Assembly: GCA_019113825.1 (NCBI GenBank)
Contig: DXGR01000120.1
Coordinates: 1-39,044, forward strand
From: Candidatus Stackebrandtia excrementipullorum
Lineage (GTDB): Bacteria; Actinomycetota; Actinomycetes; Mycobacteriales; Micromonosporaceae
Length of the DNA: 39,044 nt
Reading direction: 5' to 3'
Under the pieces are notes generated by a model that had not been told where the DNA came from, searched no databases, and saw only the letters and a program-made list of their open reading frames with translations. This document shows, in pieces, positions 1 through 7,369 of this stretch. A program made the translations under genes and the position numbers. Each line of letters begins with the position of its first letter. Positions within the stretch are counted from its first letter, which is position 1.

Positions 1-275
1 TGCCCCTGTCCCGAAACGAGAAGTTGTCGCCCAAGGCCAAGCAGCTGGCCAGCGACCTGCGTAAGCGTTGGGTGGTTCACTTCGACGACGCCAGTGCCAT
101 CGGGCGTCGCTACCGTCGAGCCGACGAGATCGGTACGCCGTTCTGTGTGACAGTCGACTTCGACACCCTCGAAGACAACGCCGTAACCGTGCGTGACCGC
201 GACACCATGAAGCAAGAACGGGTTTCGCTCGACCAGGTCGAGCAATATCTCATTGAGCGTCTCCCCGGCTGCTGA
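1..275 (+). CDS. glyS: glycyl-tRNA synthetase, C-terminal end (partial)
   Basis: This is the last 91 or so residues of a class II glycyl-tRNA synthetase (alpha2, eukaryote/archaea-like GlyQS type), the enzyme that charges tRNA-Gly in the cytoplasm. Only the anticodon-binding domain is inside the window. It reads in frame from base 3 (P-L-S-R-N-E-K-L), then shows the typical end of the HGTP anticodon-binding fold: [13 protein letters not shown], the glycine-rich turn [23 protein letters not shown], and the closing strand [14 protein letters not shown]. The stop is TGA at 273-275. The start and catalytic core lie upstream of the window. An intrinsic terminator follows directly, so this ends its transcript. 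The assignment rests on the recognised family sequence and is confident. ProS and ThrS share the fold but not this [15 protein letters not shown] signature. Confidence 0.93.
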   Translation, partial: PLSRNEKLSPKAKQLASDLRKRWVVHFDDASAIGRRYRRADEIGTPFCVTVDFDTLEDNAVTVRDRDTMKQERVSLDQVEQYLIERLPGC

Positions 276-281
276 ACCCTC

Positions 282-340
282 CCGCACCCGCTCCGGCCTT
301 CCGTCTCGCGGCGGGACGCGAGCGGGTGCGGTTTTGTTTG
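282..340 (+). terminator. intrinsic terminator after glyS
   Basis: A perfect 12-bp stem (CCGCACCCGCTC at 282-293 with GAGCGGGTGCGG at 320-331) encloses a 26-nt loop that can itself pair (CGTC/GACG), and a T-rich tail TTTTGTTTG follows at 332-340. This is a textbook rho-independent terminator 7 bases after the glyS stop. From 341 to about 545 I see no gene or clear signal. Confidence 0.88.
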
Positions 341-545
341 TCGGTAACTGGTCGGAACGTCCCCGAGACGGGCTTGTCCGGGCTGTGGACCCGTCCCGGT
401 TCGTTACTCGCGGTCTTACCGAGGCTCGTGGGTGTCTTGAAACCTGGAGCGCCGTCCGCTGCGGCGATTCGTTTTGTGGTGGTGCGGCACCCTACGGGCC
501 CACACTGCCAACCAATCGGTAGGTCGCCACCGCACCGCGCGACCA

Positions 546-594
546 GCTCGTGGTTGACACCACGCTGTGTTAGTCGCTCGTGGTTGACACCACG
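546..594. repeat. two direct copies of a 19-bp palindromic element
   Basis: GCTCGTGGTTGACACCACG occurs at 546-564 and again, identical, at 576-594, a period of exactly 30 bp (about three helical turns). Each copy holds an inverted repeat, CGTGGT-TGAC-ACCACG, so each looks like a dimeric regulator site. The right copy covers the last codons and approaches the stop of the minus-strand small gene (stop 570-572); the left copy lies beyond that stop. It may be a tandem operator or a tandem duplication of the gene's 3' end. Confidence 0.55.
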
Positions 595-821
595 ACGAGC
601 GGCGCAATCCACTCGGACAGTTCGTGCGGAAGCTGCTCGGCGAGAGTTCCGACCATGACACGGGATCGGCTCACACAGGCCCACCCGTCCGACCCACGCG
701 TAGCGGATTCCTCGACCTTGGGCGGTCGCCTCGCGGCGTTAAGGAACGCCGCCTCGATCGCGGCGTGGTCTTGGGTGGAGAGCAGCGGGAAGGAGTGCCT
801 GTTACGGCGTGTGCGTGACAT
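570..821 (-). CDS. small hypothetical protein (83 aa)
   Basis: I do not recognise this gene. It encodes about 83 residues starting MSRTRRNRHSFPLLST, with a short basic N-terminus and a mixed, foldable remainder (a helix-like DHAAIEAAFLNAARRPPKVEES, then VMVGTLAEQLPHELSEWIAPLVVV). The start is supported by AAAGAGG about 8-9 bases upstream of the ATG. Codon third positions are mostly G or C, as expected for a real gene in this genome, whereas the plus-strand frames here are Arg/Pro-rich shadows. No signal peptide or membrane segment is seen. It lies downstream of, and in the same direction as, the small gene at 1085-1348, with about 260 bases between. Its 3' end carries one copy of the 19-bp palindromic repeat. 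Confidence 0.5.
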   Translation of the reverse strand: MSRTRRNRHSFPLLSTQDHAAIEAAFLNAARRPPKVEESATRGSDGWACVSRSRVMVGTLAEQLPHELSEWIAPLVVVSTTSD

Positions 822-860
822 GTCGACCGGCCTCTTTTCAAACTGCCGCCGCCACCGGTG

Positions 861-953
861 ATACACACCCGCTGCCGTTTTGCGGCAGCCCTGCAGGCGT
901 GTATGCGGTGGTCGTGAACGGTATTACCCCGTACCCGTGCCGACCATACCGTT
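861..953. promoter_or_regulatory. inverted repeats upstream of the small minus-strand gene
   Basis: Two nested structures lie in the 263-base gap 822-1084. The first is GCTGCCG (871-877)/CGGCAGC (883-889) with loop TTTTG, flanked by ATACAC (861-866)/GTGTAT (899-904). The second is AACGGTAT (917-924)/ATACCGTT (946-953), 8-bp perfect arms 21 bases apart. The string ACGGTATT at 918-925 also appears inside the large palindrome at 1463-1493 upstream of the XRE gene, so one regulator may bind both. No gene is seen in the gap. Confidence 0.35.
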
Positions 954-1084
954 GTTGTGCCCGGGATGTTTCCCGTTGCACGATGCACGGTGGAAGTGTC
1001 AGGAGCCGCGGCCGTTTTCGGTTGTGTCTCTCGTGGCCTCGGTGAACCTGTGGGGTGCGACGGCGAACCGTCTAGAGTTGACCT

Positions 1085-1348
1085 TCAATTGTGGCCTGTT
1101 CCTCGTACGGCCACCCGGTAGGTGTCCACGGCGGCCCGTTCGACGCCCTCGTACCATTCGGCGGAACAATGAAGCCAGGCGTTACCCCACGCTGCGACCG
1201 GCGCCGTTTCGACACCGCTGATGGTGCATAGGATCGGCCAGTCGTCGGGTGCCGTGGTGTAGACCCGGATGGTGTTGGGGGCGGAGGAACTGGCCACGAT
1301 ATACGTCTGTTCCCCATAGGAGAATCGACCGTACTCGAATGAGTTCAT
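1085..1348 (-). CDS. small hypothetical protein (87 aa)
   Basis: I do not recognise the family. The product is 87 residues, beginning MNSFEYGRFSYGEQTYIVASSS, with balanced composition, four Trp and alternating beta-like stretches (TYIVASSS, TIRVYTTA, WPILCTISGVE, AWLHCSAEWYEG, AAVDTYRVAV). It looks like a compact soluble beta-rich domain. No signal peptide is visible. The upstream ribosome site is weak (GTGAGTCGTC before the ATG). It is transcribed divergently from the XRE regulator at 1519, and the intergenic DNA carries a 31-bp palindrome, so control by that regulator is plausible. Small unknown genes next to XRE/DUF397 pairs are common in actinomycetes. Confidence 0.55.
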   Translation of the reverse strand: MNSFEYGRFSYGEQTYIVASSSAPNTIRVYTTAPDDWPILCTISGVETAPVAAWGNAWLHCSAEWYEGVERAAVDTYRVAVRGTGHN

Positions 1349-1462
1349 GACGACTCACGATGCCGTGCGCGGTTGTCGCAACCGGGCTCGTAGCCGTCGA
1401 GGATGAAACTGTCCACGATCCCACGTTAAATCCTCGGTGGCAGAATGTGAAGACAACAGTAG

Positions 1463-1493
1463 CTTTCCGTTACGGTATTTCCGTAACGGAAAG
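1463..1493. promoter_or_regulatory. 31-bp palindrome, candidate operator of the XRE regulator
   Basis: CTTTCCGTTACGG (1463-1475) and CCGTAACGGAAAG (1481-1493) are perfect 13-bp inverted arms around TATTT. It ends 25 bases upstream of the XRE start and lies in the divergent gap shared with the small gene at 1085-1348. A further partial half-site (GGAAAGGTGTTACC) follows at 1502-1515, overlapping the ribosome site. Autoregulation by the adjacent XRE protein is inferred from position and symmetry. Confidence 0.6.
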
Positions 1494-1518
1494 TCCATGG
1501 CGGAAAGGTGTTACCCCC

Positions 1519-2316
1519 GTGCAACCGACGGTGGCGCGTCGCGCGCTGGGCTCCTCGTTGCGGAAGTTGCGGGAGTCTGCTGGTTTCAGCAGGTCTCAAG
1601 CAGCGCATGCGATCGGCTACAGCCCACAAACCATTCAACGCATAGAGGAGGGAACCCAGGCGACGCGTGACCATCAGGTCGAGCGCCTGGGAAAGTTGTA
1701 CTCGGCTCCACCGGCGTTGATGAGCGAGATGTATCGGTATGCCTTGGACGGCAGCCGACGGGGTTGGTGGCAGGCGCACAAGGAGGGCATCCCGTCGGAG
1801 TTTCCGCTTTTTTTGGAGGCCGAGCAGGACGCCAGTCGGATCTGGGTTCTCGAACTGGAATACATTCCCGGGCTGTTGCAGACACCGGAATACCTGAGGG
1901 CCGTTCAGGACGCACAACCGACGTTGCCTCCCGATCACGCCGAAGCGGTGTGCCTGTTGCGGACACGGCGTCAAGAGTTGCTGTTCGGACGGAGCCGTCC
2001 ACCTCGAATGGTGTTCCTGATCGGACGCTCGTCGCTGGACTATCTAAACGGGCTGCCGGAGGTACGTGGCGGGCAACTGTCACGACTGCGGCAGATTGCG
2101 GACCTTCCCGGTGTGGAAATACGGGTGATCGTGGGATTGCACGCGGCCATGGCGGGATCGTTCAATGTACTTACTCCTGGCACCGGGCCGTCTTTCGCCT
2201 ACGTCGATTCAATAGATGGGTGTCGCTACATCGAAGACGGAGCCGTAGTGTCCCTATATGAGCGGACATTTGAACACGTCCGCTCGTCCGCAATCACATT
2301 GGAGGAATACCTATGA
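1519..2316 (+). CDS. XRE-family regulator with DUF5753 domain
   Basis: A DNA-binding regulator of the large actinomycete XRE/DUF5753 family (relatives include WhiJ-type proteins). Residues about 8-65 form the helix-turn-helix (SSLRKLRESAGFSRSQAAHAIGYS then QTIQRIEEG). The rest is DUF5753, recognised from WWQAHKEGIPSEF, the stretch LELEYIPGLLQTPEYLRAV, and the late IRVIVGLHAAMAGSFNVL. I chose GTG at 1519 (265 aa), preceded by GGAAAGG at 1502-1508, because residues upstream in frame are unlike the family and the 31-bp palindrome would otherwise be inside the gene. The TGA overlaps the ATG of the DUF397 gene by 4 bases, so the two are translationally coupled. Members usually act with their DUF397 partner in developmental or antibiotic control; the target here is unknown. 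Confidence 0.9.
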   Translation: MQPTVARRALGSSLRKLRESAGFSRSQAAHAIGYSPQTIQRIEEGTQATRDHQVERLGKLYSAPPALMSEMYRYALDGSRRGWWQAHKEGIPSEFPLFLEAEQDASRIWVLELEYIPGLLQTPEYLRAVQDAQPTLPPDHAEAVCLLRTRRQELLFGRSRPPRMVFLIGRSSLDYLNGLPEVRGGQLSRLRQIADLPGVEIRVIVGLHAAMAGSFNVLTPGTGPSFAYVDSIDGCRYIEDGAVVSLYERTFEHVRSSAITLEEYL

Positions 2317-2489
2317 CCTCGCGCAAGTGGCGTAAGTCAAGCCGTAGTGGTGGATCGGGTGGAAGCTGCGTGGAAGCGCGGTTGGGTGACGTCGGACCGC
2401 AGGTTCGTGACAGCAAAATGGGCGACGCCTCGCCCATTCTGAACCTGTCCGATCACGACTACACGGCACTGTTGTCATCGGTGCGTTAA
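2313..2489 (+). CDS. DUF397 domain protein (58 aa)
   Basis: A 58-residue DUF397 protein beginning MTSRKWRKSSRSGGSGGSCVE. The motif W-R-K-S-S-R-S-G, then a Cys-Val-Glu strand, then VRDSKMGDASPILNLS and a final hydrophobic helix (YTALLSSV) is the family signature. It starts in the ATGA overlap with the XRE gene and has GGAGG at 2301-2305. DUF397 proteins are found next to XRE/DUF5753 regulators and are thought to be their partners or antagonists (BldB-related). Its stop lies inside the 14-bp perfect palindrome GTGCGTTAACGCAC (2481-2494). Confidence 0.93.
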   Translation: MTSRKWRKSSRSGGSGGSCVEARLGDVGPQVRDSKMGDASPILNLSDHDYTALLSSVR

Positions 2490-2497
2490 CGCACCGG

Positions 2498-2522
2498 GGC
2501 CGGCGGCTACGGTCCGCCGGCC
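2498..2522. terminator. hairpin between convergent DUF397 and GGT genes
   Basis: GGCCGGCGG (2498-2506) pairs with CCGCCGGCC (2514-2522) around CTACGGT. It lies just after the DUF397 stop and abuts the stop of the opposing gamma-glutamyltransferase gene, so it can serve both strands. There is no T run. Confidence 0.6.
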
Positions 2523-2523
2523 G

Positions 2524-4071
2524 TCAGTGGGCCGAAACCGCGGAGACAACCGCACGTGGGTCGGCCGCACCGGATCGGACTGACTGGTCGTCAACGGCGA
2601 TCAGGTGGGCATGTCCGAACCGGTCGGTGACGTTCTCCACCCGGTGGCCGAACTCGGTGAGGCCCGACCATGTGGCCGGTGCCTCAGGTTCCAACTGTGT
2701 GGGACCGGGGCCCCGGCCCGCCCAAGTGTCGAAACCGCTGACGTTTCCGATGCGCCACCGTGGGGCACCGATAGCCTCCCCGGCCGTCTGGCCGTGGCGA
2801 AGCAGTCGGGTGAGGATCTGGAGGACGATTTGCGGCTGGGTGTCCCCGCCCATCGTCCCGGTGATCGCGCGCAGCGAACCGTCCGGCCGAGTTGCCAACA
2901 CGGGAACCAACGTGTGTGGAGGGCGACGTCCGGGCTGGTATTCGGCCGGGTGACCGGGCGTGAGGTGGAAGCCCAAACCTCGGTTGTGCAGCCCGATTCC
3001 GGTGTTGGGTTCGAAGATTCCCGATCCGAAGCCGGCGGCGTTGGATTGGATGAGGGACACCCCCATGCCGTCGCCGTCGATCGCACACAGGTATGTCGTA
3101 TCCCCATCGTCGCCGGGGCTGGCCGCGTTCTGGATACCGGTGCGGGAGATGAGACTCGCACGAGCCCCGACTTCCCCTTCGGTCAGCAAGCCACCGACGT
3201 CGGCGTCGTCGAAGAGGACGTCGGGCCGGTCGCGGCCGGCCAGACGTGAGGCTTCGATCAGCAGGTGCGCCCATTGCGGATGGTCCGGGCCGTCCGGGAT
3301 GTCGAGCCGTTCGGCGATGGCCATGCTCAACAGCAGCAGATATCCCTGGGAGTTCGGGGGAGTCGTCCACACGTCGTGCCCGAACGCCCGGACCGATATG
3401 GGGTCCACCCATTCGGCGTTGTCGACGGCCAGATCCTCAACACTGAATTGACCACGGGCTCCTTCGAGGAAACCGCGTCCGAAGTCGCCCTGATAAAAGC
3501 CCACGCGGCCGGAGTCGACGATCGCAGACAGCGCCCGCGCGACACCCGGACGGCGTACCAACGACCCGGGACCGGCCGCCGCCGCCAGGTCTTCTGCGCC
3601 GACTGGATTACCGAGCGCCTTCACGCCCTTTGCCAGGAGTGGAGAGGCCGGAAAACCGTTCCTTGCGTAACCGATGGCGTCATCGAGAATCCGTGACATG
3701 GGGAGGCGCCCGTAGCGCTGGTGCAACGCGATCCATCCGTCGACGCAGCCGGGAGTCGTCACCGAGGCCCAGTCGTTCTTAAACGGCATGGTGCGATGAC
3801 CGGCTTCGCGCAAAGCCTGCGGGTCGGCTCCCGCACCCGCCCTACCCGAGGCGTTGAGGGCGGCCGGAGGGCGCCCGTCGACGTGAACGAGCGCGAAAAG
3901 GTCACCGCCCATGCCGCACATGTGAGGAGCGGTAACCGCCAACACGGCGTTGGTGGCGATCGCCGCGTCCACGGCCGAGCCCCCGGCACGAAGAACAGCC
4001 GTTCCCGATGCCGAAGCCAACTGGTCGACAGAGCAGACCATGCCACCGGTCGAATAGAACGTTGCAGTCAC
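2524..4071 (-). CDS. gamma-glutamyltransferase family protein
   Basis: An Ntn-hydrolase of the gamma-glutamyltranspeptidase family, which cleaves or transfers gamma-glutamyl groups (glutathione and similar amides) after self-cleavage into two chains. The N-terminal chain shows GGMVCSVDQLASASGTAVL, GGSAVDAAIATNAVLAV and HMCGMGGDLFALV. The processing site and nucleophile are the first Thr of D-T-T-Y (about residue 325), followed by LCAIDGDGMGVSLIQSN, PGRRPPHTLVPVL and the glycine-rich GTMGGDTQPQ near the end. I start at GTG 4071 (515 aa) by analogy with relatives; a GTG at 4122 would add 17 residues. No export signal is visible, unlike periplasmic GGTs, so a cytoplasmic or non-classically exported enzyme of the YwrD-like group is likely. 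The exact substrate cannot be read from the sequence; acylases share this fold. Confidence 0.85.
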   Translation of the reverse strand: MTATFYSTGGMVCSVDQLASASGTAVLRAGGSAVDAAIATNAVLAVTAPHMCGMGGDLFALVHVDGRPPAALNASGRAGAGADPQALREAGHRTMPFKNDWASVTTPGCVDGWIALHQRYGRLPMSRILDDAIGYARNGFPASPLLAKGVKALGNPVGAEDLAAAAGPGSLVRRPGVARALSAIVDSGRVGFYQGDFGRGFLEGARGQFSVEDLAVDNAEWVDPISVRAFGHDVWTTPPNSQGYLLLLSMAIAERLDIPDGPDHPQWAHLLIEASRLAGRDRPDVLFDDADVGGLLTEGEVGARASLISRTGIQNAASPGDDGDTTYLCAIDGDGMGVSLIQSNAAGFGSGIFEPNTGIGLHNRGLGFHLTPGHPAEYQPGRRPPHTLVPVLATRPDGSLRAITGTMGGDTQPQIVLQILTRLLRHGQTAGEAIGAPRWRIGNVSGFDTWAGRGPGPTQLEPEAPATWSGLTEFGHRVENVTDRFGHAHLIAVDDQSVRSGAADPRAVVSAVSAH

Positions 4072-4154
4072 GCTCCCAGAGGTTAGTGCCGAAATCGAAG
4101 GAACGACAAGCGGTGGGATCACGGTTGGAAAACGATGTCCATGCTGTGACGAGA

Positions 4155-4787
4155 TCAGCTGTGACCGATACGTCGAAGCACCTCGAGTTCCGCTTCGGCG
4201 AGGTTCGGGTCACGCAGGCGCGCGGTTGCCGCCCGAGACATCCACGGAGTGGGATCGTGCGCGACGTGACGAGTGAACACGGCGATCAGCTTGTCCCGCA
4301 CGGCTGGAAAGCCCGGGATGGGAACCGTGTCGGCGGATACGGCCGACAGCACACACACCGTGTCGGCGACGTCGAGTGCCGCCTCGCCGGCGCGGACGTT
4401 GGACCAGTCGATCACGTATGGGCCGACCTCGGTCATGATCACGTTCAGAGGGTGCAGGTCCATGTGCAGGATGGCGCCGCCCTCGCCCAACCACGCGGGC
4501 GGTTGTAGGGAATGGAGTTGGTCGTGTAGCTCCGCGAGGGTCGCGGCGTGCCCGTCGACGTCGTCGACCATGGCCTCGCCCATGGTCGGTCCGTCCAATC
4601 GGTCCATGACCAGGTCCGGCCCGTCGACGTCGTGTACTCGAGGCACAGGGTATCCCTCGTCGGCGACGTGACACATGACGTCGACCTCCCGCGTCGAGAC
4701 GTTCCCGTGGCGGAGCCGTCGCAGAATCCGGTGGTCTCCCAGTGCGAACACGTCGGCGTCCCTGCCGGAGGCCAGCAGCTCCATCAC
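4155..4787 (-). CDS. APH-family phosphotransferase, small
   Basis: A short (210 aa) protein-kinase-like phosphotransferase of the APH/choline-kinase group. The catalytic loop HMDLHPLNVI (Asp110, Asn115) and the metal-binding VIDWSN (Asp127) are intact. The N-terminal lobe is reduced: ASGRDADVFALGDHRILRR replaces the usual glycine-rich loop and lysine strand. True aminoglycoside kinases are longer (about 260 aa), so the substrate is open. Start ATG at 4787 has GTGAGG upstream (a second ATG follows directly). It follows the GNAT gene by 6 bases on the same strand, so the two are probably one transcript; a kinase plus acetyltransferase pair suggests small-molecule modification, but resistance is not shown. 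Confidence 0.8.
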   Translation of the reverse strand: MMELLASGRDADVFALGDHRILRRLRHGNVSTREVDVMCHVADEGYPVPRVHDVDGPDLVMDRLDGPTMGEAMVDDVDGHAATLAELHDQLHSLQPPAWLGEGGAILHMDLHPLNVIMTEVGPYVIDWSNVRAGEAALDVADTVCVLSAVSADTVPIPGFPAVRDKLIAVFTRHVAHDPTPWMSRAATARLRDPNLAEAELEVLRRIGHS

Positions 4788-4793
4788 GACACC

Positions 4794-5264
4794 TCACCCG
4801 ATCTCTCGGCGCATCGCGGGGTCGGAGGTTCGACGAAAGCCCAGTGACTCGTACAACGGCTCGGCTTCGGCCGAGGTGCGCAGGTCGACGCGCGTGATGC
4901 CGCGCGTGGCGAACCAGTTCAGCAGGCCGGTCATGCAGGCACGAGCGTAACCGCGCCGACGGTAGGCGGTATCGGTGCAGACATTGGAGACATGCCCGGC
5001 CAAGGTCGTCGGATTCGTCGGGCTGGGCAGTCGTCGGTGCACCATTCCGGTTGCGCAGGCGGCCAACCCGCCGTCGTCGGCATCGATCACGTACACCATG
5101 ACCTCGGGATGATCGGAGCCGAGTTCGGCGCGCAGCACCTCGCCGGTCACCGCGCGCCAGGTGGTGAGCTGCGAACTCACCGTTCCCATCGATTCGTACA
5201 TGAGCGCGCGGAGCCGAACGATCTCGTCACAGTCGCCTTCGGTGGCCTGTCTCGCGGGGGTCAT
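4794..5264 (-). CDS. GNAT-family N-acetyltransferase
   Basis: A 156-residue GNAT acyltransferase that moves an acetyl group from acetyl-CoA to an amine. The acetyl-CoA loop is VSNVCTDTAYRRRGYARACM (motif A, R-R-x-G-Y-A) and motif B is the later TSAEAEPLYESLGFRR. ATG at 5264 is preferred because TAGGA lies about 8 bases upstream and the protein opens with MTPARQATEGDCDEIVRLRA, the usual first GNAT strand and helix; upstream in-frame residues are basic and unlike the family. It heads a two-gene unit with the phosphotransferase and is divergent from pta. Confidence 0.87.
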   Translation of the reverse strand: MTPARQATEGDCDEIVRLRALMYESMGTVSSQLTTWRAVTGEVLRAELGSDHPEVMVYVIDADDGGLAACATGMVHRRLPSPTNPTTLAGHVSNVCTDTAYRRRGYARACMTGLLNWFATRGITRVDLRTSAEAEPLYESLGFRRTSDPAMRREIG

Positions 5265-5326
5265 GAGACGAATCCTATGTGGGAAGGTGTCGCGGCCGGT
5301 TGGCTGCCGCCGCCTATGGTGTACCG

Positions 5327-7369
5327 GTGGCAAAAAGCGTGTTCATAGCCGCCTTGGACGCCGGGAGCGGGAAAACCCTGGTAGCGCTGGGGGTGGCCGA
5401 GCTGTTGTCCCGTCAGGCGGGGACGGTCGGAGTGTTTCGTCCCGTGGTCCGTGACGGCGACGCCCCCGATCGAGTACTCGACCTGTTGAACAGGCGGTTC
5501 AAGACCGTCACCCGCCGCGGCGTCGACTACGAGCAGGTACGCGCCGACCCCGAGGCGGCGTTGAGCCGCATTATCGCCGAGTACCACGATTTCGCCGACA
5601 CCTGCGATGTCGTGGTCGTCGTCGGCAGTGACTACACGGACGTGGCGTCCCCCACGGAGTTCGACTTCAACCTCCGGGTCGCGGTCAATCTGGCCGCCCC
5701 GATCCTGTTGGTCGTCACCGGTACCGGGCGCACCCTCGCCGAGGTGAAGGCAGCCGCCGATCTCGGTCGCGCCGAGGCCGCATCAGCCCACGCGACCGTA
5801 TGTGGTGTCGTTGCCAACCGAGTAGACCCTCGTCTGGTGAAAGACGCTGCGGAGATCGCACCCGACCTGTGGGTTCTGCCCGAGACACCCGCGTTGACGG
5901 CGCCGACGGTCGGTGAACACGCCGAAGCCGTTTCGGCGGAGCTGCTGTTCGGCGACATCGAGCAGCTCGGCCGCACCTCGGGCGAACTGTTGGTCGCCGC
6001 CATGACGTTGCCGAACATGCTGGACCACCTCGTCGACGGCGCCGTCGTCATCACGCCCGGCGACCGCGTGGAGCTGTTGCTCGGTCTGCTCACAGCCCAC
6101 CATTCGAGTGGTTTGCCGGCCAGCGCCGCCGTCGTGTTGACAGGTGGTCTGCGACCACCCGAGCAGGTGGCGACCTTGCTGGAGGGATTCGACTCCGGTC
6201 TACCGATCCTGTTGACACGGCACGACACGTTCGAGACCGCGGCCACCCTGGCGAAGGTTCGAGGCAGGATATCGGCGAAGTCGGACGCCAAGGTGGCGAC
6301 CGCGTTGGGGCTGTTCGCCGACGGTGTCGACGGTGAAGCGTTGCTGAGCCGAATGAGGCTGGCGCGGTCGCGGGCCGTGACGCCGCTGATGTTCGAACAC
6401 ACGTTGATGGAGCGGGCTCGTGCACGGCGGCGGCGCATCGTTCTGCCCGAAGGCACCGAGCCTCGGATACTGCGGGCGGCCGAGATCATTTCCAAGCGGG
6501 GGGTCGCCGACGTCGTACTGGTGGGCGAACCCGACGAGTTGACCGACGTCGCGGCGCGGCTGGGCGCCGACATATCGGCCGTGGAGGTGGTGAGCCCGTA
6601 TCAGTCGGATCTGCGGGAGCGCTTCGCCGCGGAGTATGCGCGCCTACGCAGCCATCGGGGCGTCACCATCGACCAGGCTATGGACATCGTGACCGACGTG
6701 TCCTATTTCGGCACCCTGATGGTCCATGAAGGGCTGGCGGACGGCATGGTCTCAGGGGCCGCCCACACCACTGCACACACGATCCGGCCGTCGTTCGAGA
6801 TCATCAAGACGGCAGCCGGCACGAACGTGGTGTCCAGCGTCTTCTTCATGTGCCTGGCCGAACGAGTGCTGGTCTACGGTGACTGCGCGGTGATCCCCGA
6901 ACCAACGGTGGAGCAGCTGGCAGACGTCGCCGTCTCGTCGGCGAGCTCGGCGGAGGCCTTTGGGGTCGACCCGCGGGTGGCGATGTTGTCGTACTCCACC
7001 GGAGAGTCGGGCAGCGGTGCCGATGTGGAACGCGTTCGACAGGCAACGGCGCTGGTACGCGAACGCGCACCACATCTTCCGGTGGAAGGTCCGATACAGT
7101 ACGACGCCGCCGTCGACGCGTCGGTGGCGTCGGCGAAGTTGCCCGACAGTTCCGTGGCCGGCAAGGCGACGGTGCTGATCGTGCCCGACCTGAACACCGG
7201 CAACAACCTCTATAAGGCGGTGCAACGCAGTGCCGGAGCCGTTGCGATCGGGCCGGTGCTTCAAGGACTTCGGAAACCGGTGAACGACCTGTCGCGGGGC
7301 GCCACGGTTCACGACATCGTCAACACGGTGGCCTTGACCGCCGTTCAGGCTCAGGAGGCGGAACGGTGA
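5327..7369 (+). CDS. pta: phosphate acetyltransferase
   Basis: Converts acetyl-CoA and phosphate to acetyl phosphate and CoA in the acetate overflow pathway, in the cytoplasm. The 680-residue length is that of long, multi-domain Pta: an N-terminal P-loop-like domain (SVFIAALDAGSGKTLVALGV, residues about 4-23), a central DRTGG domain (about 210-320), then the catalytic PTA_PTB domain from RRRRIVLPEGTEPRILRAAE on, with DGMVSGAAHTTAHTIRPSF, MLSYSTGESGSG and VLIVPDLNTGNNLYKA. I chose GTG 5327 because the alignable sequence begins there. No ribosome site precedes it, but TATGGT at 5315-5320 sits 7 bases upstream, which would suit a leaderless transcript. The stop overlaps the ackA start by 4 bases. 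Confidence 0.95.
   Translation: MAKSVFIAALDAGSGKTLVALGVAELLSRQAGTVGVFRPVVRDGDAPDRVLDLLNRRFKTVTRRGVDYEQVRADPEAALSRIIAEYHDFADTCDVVVVVGSDYTDVASPTEFDFNLRVAVNLAAPILLVVTGTGRTLAEVKAAADLGRAEAASAHATVCGVVANRVDPRLVKDAAEIAPDLWVLPETPALTAPTVGEHAEAVSAELLFGDIEQLGRTSGELLVAAMTLPNMLDHLVDGAVVITPGDRVELLLGLLTAHHSSGLPASAAVVLTGGLRPPEQVATLLEGFDSGLPILLTRHDTFETAATLAKVRGRISAKSDAKVATALGLFADGVDGEALLSRMRLARSRAVTPLMFEHTLMERARARRRRIVLPEGTEPRILRAAEIISKRGVADVVLVGEPDELTDVAARLGADISAVEVVSPYQSDLRERFAAEYARLRSHRGVTIDQAMDIVTDVSYFGTLMVHEGLADGMVSGAAHTTAHTIRPSFEIIKTAAGTNVVSSVFFMCLAERVLVYGDCAVIPEPTVEQLADVAVSSASSAEAFGVDPRVAMLSYSTGESGSGADVERVRQATALVRERAPHLPVEGPIQYDAAVDASVASAKLPDSSVAGKATVLIVPDLNTGNNLYKAVQRSAGAVAIGPVLQGLRKPVNDLSRGATVHDIVNTVALTAVQAQEAER

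Noticed and set aside
546-594. Possible CRISPR array
   Set aside because: Only two repeats, an 11-base gap between them and no cas genes in the window.
253-684. Overlapping frames on both strands after glyS
   Set aside because: Arg-rich, without ribosome sites, and overlapping the terminator; only the minus-strand gene at 570-821 has coding-like third positions and a ribosome site.
4155-5264. Aminoglycoside-resistance pair (APH plus GNAT)
   Set aside because: The phosphotransferase is too short and lacks aminoglycoside-specific features; both are generic small-molecule enzymes.
5632-6573. 313-codon minus-strand frame inside pta
   Set aside because: Ser/Arg/Pro-rich antisense shadow of a well-conserved enzyme.
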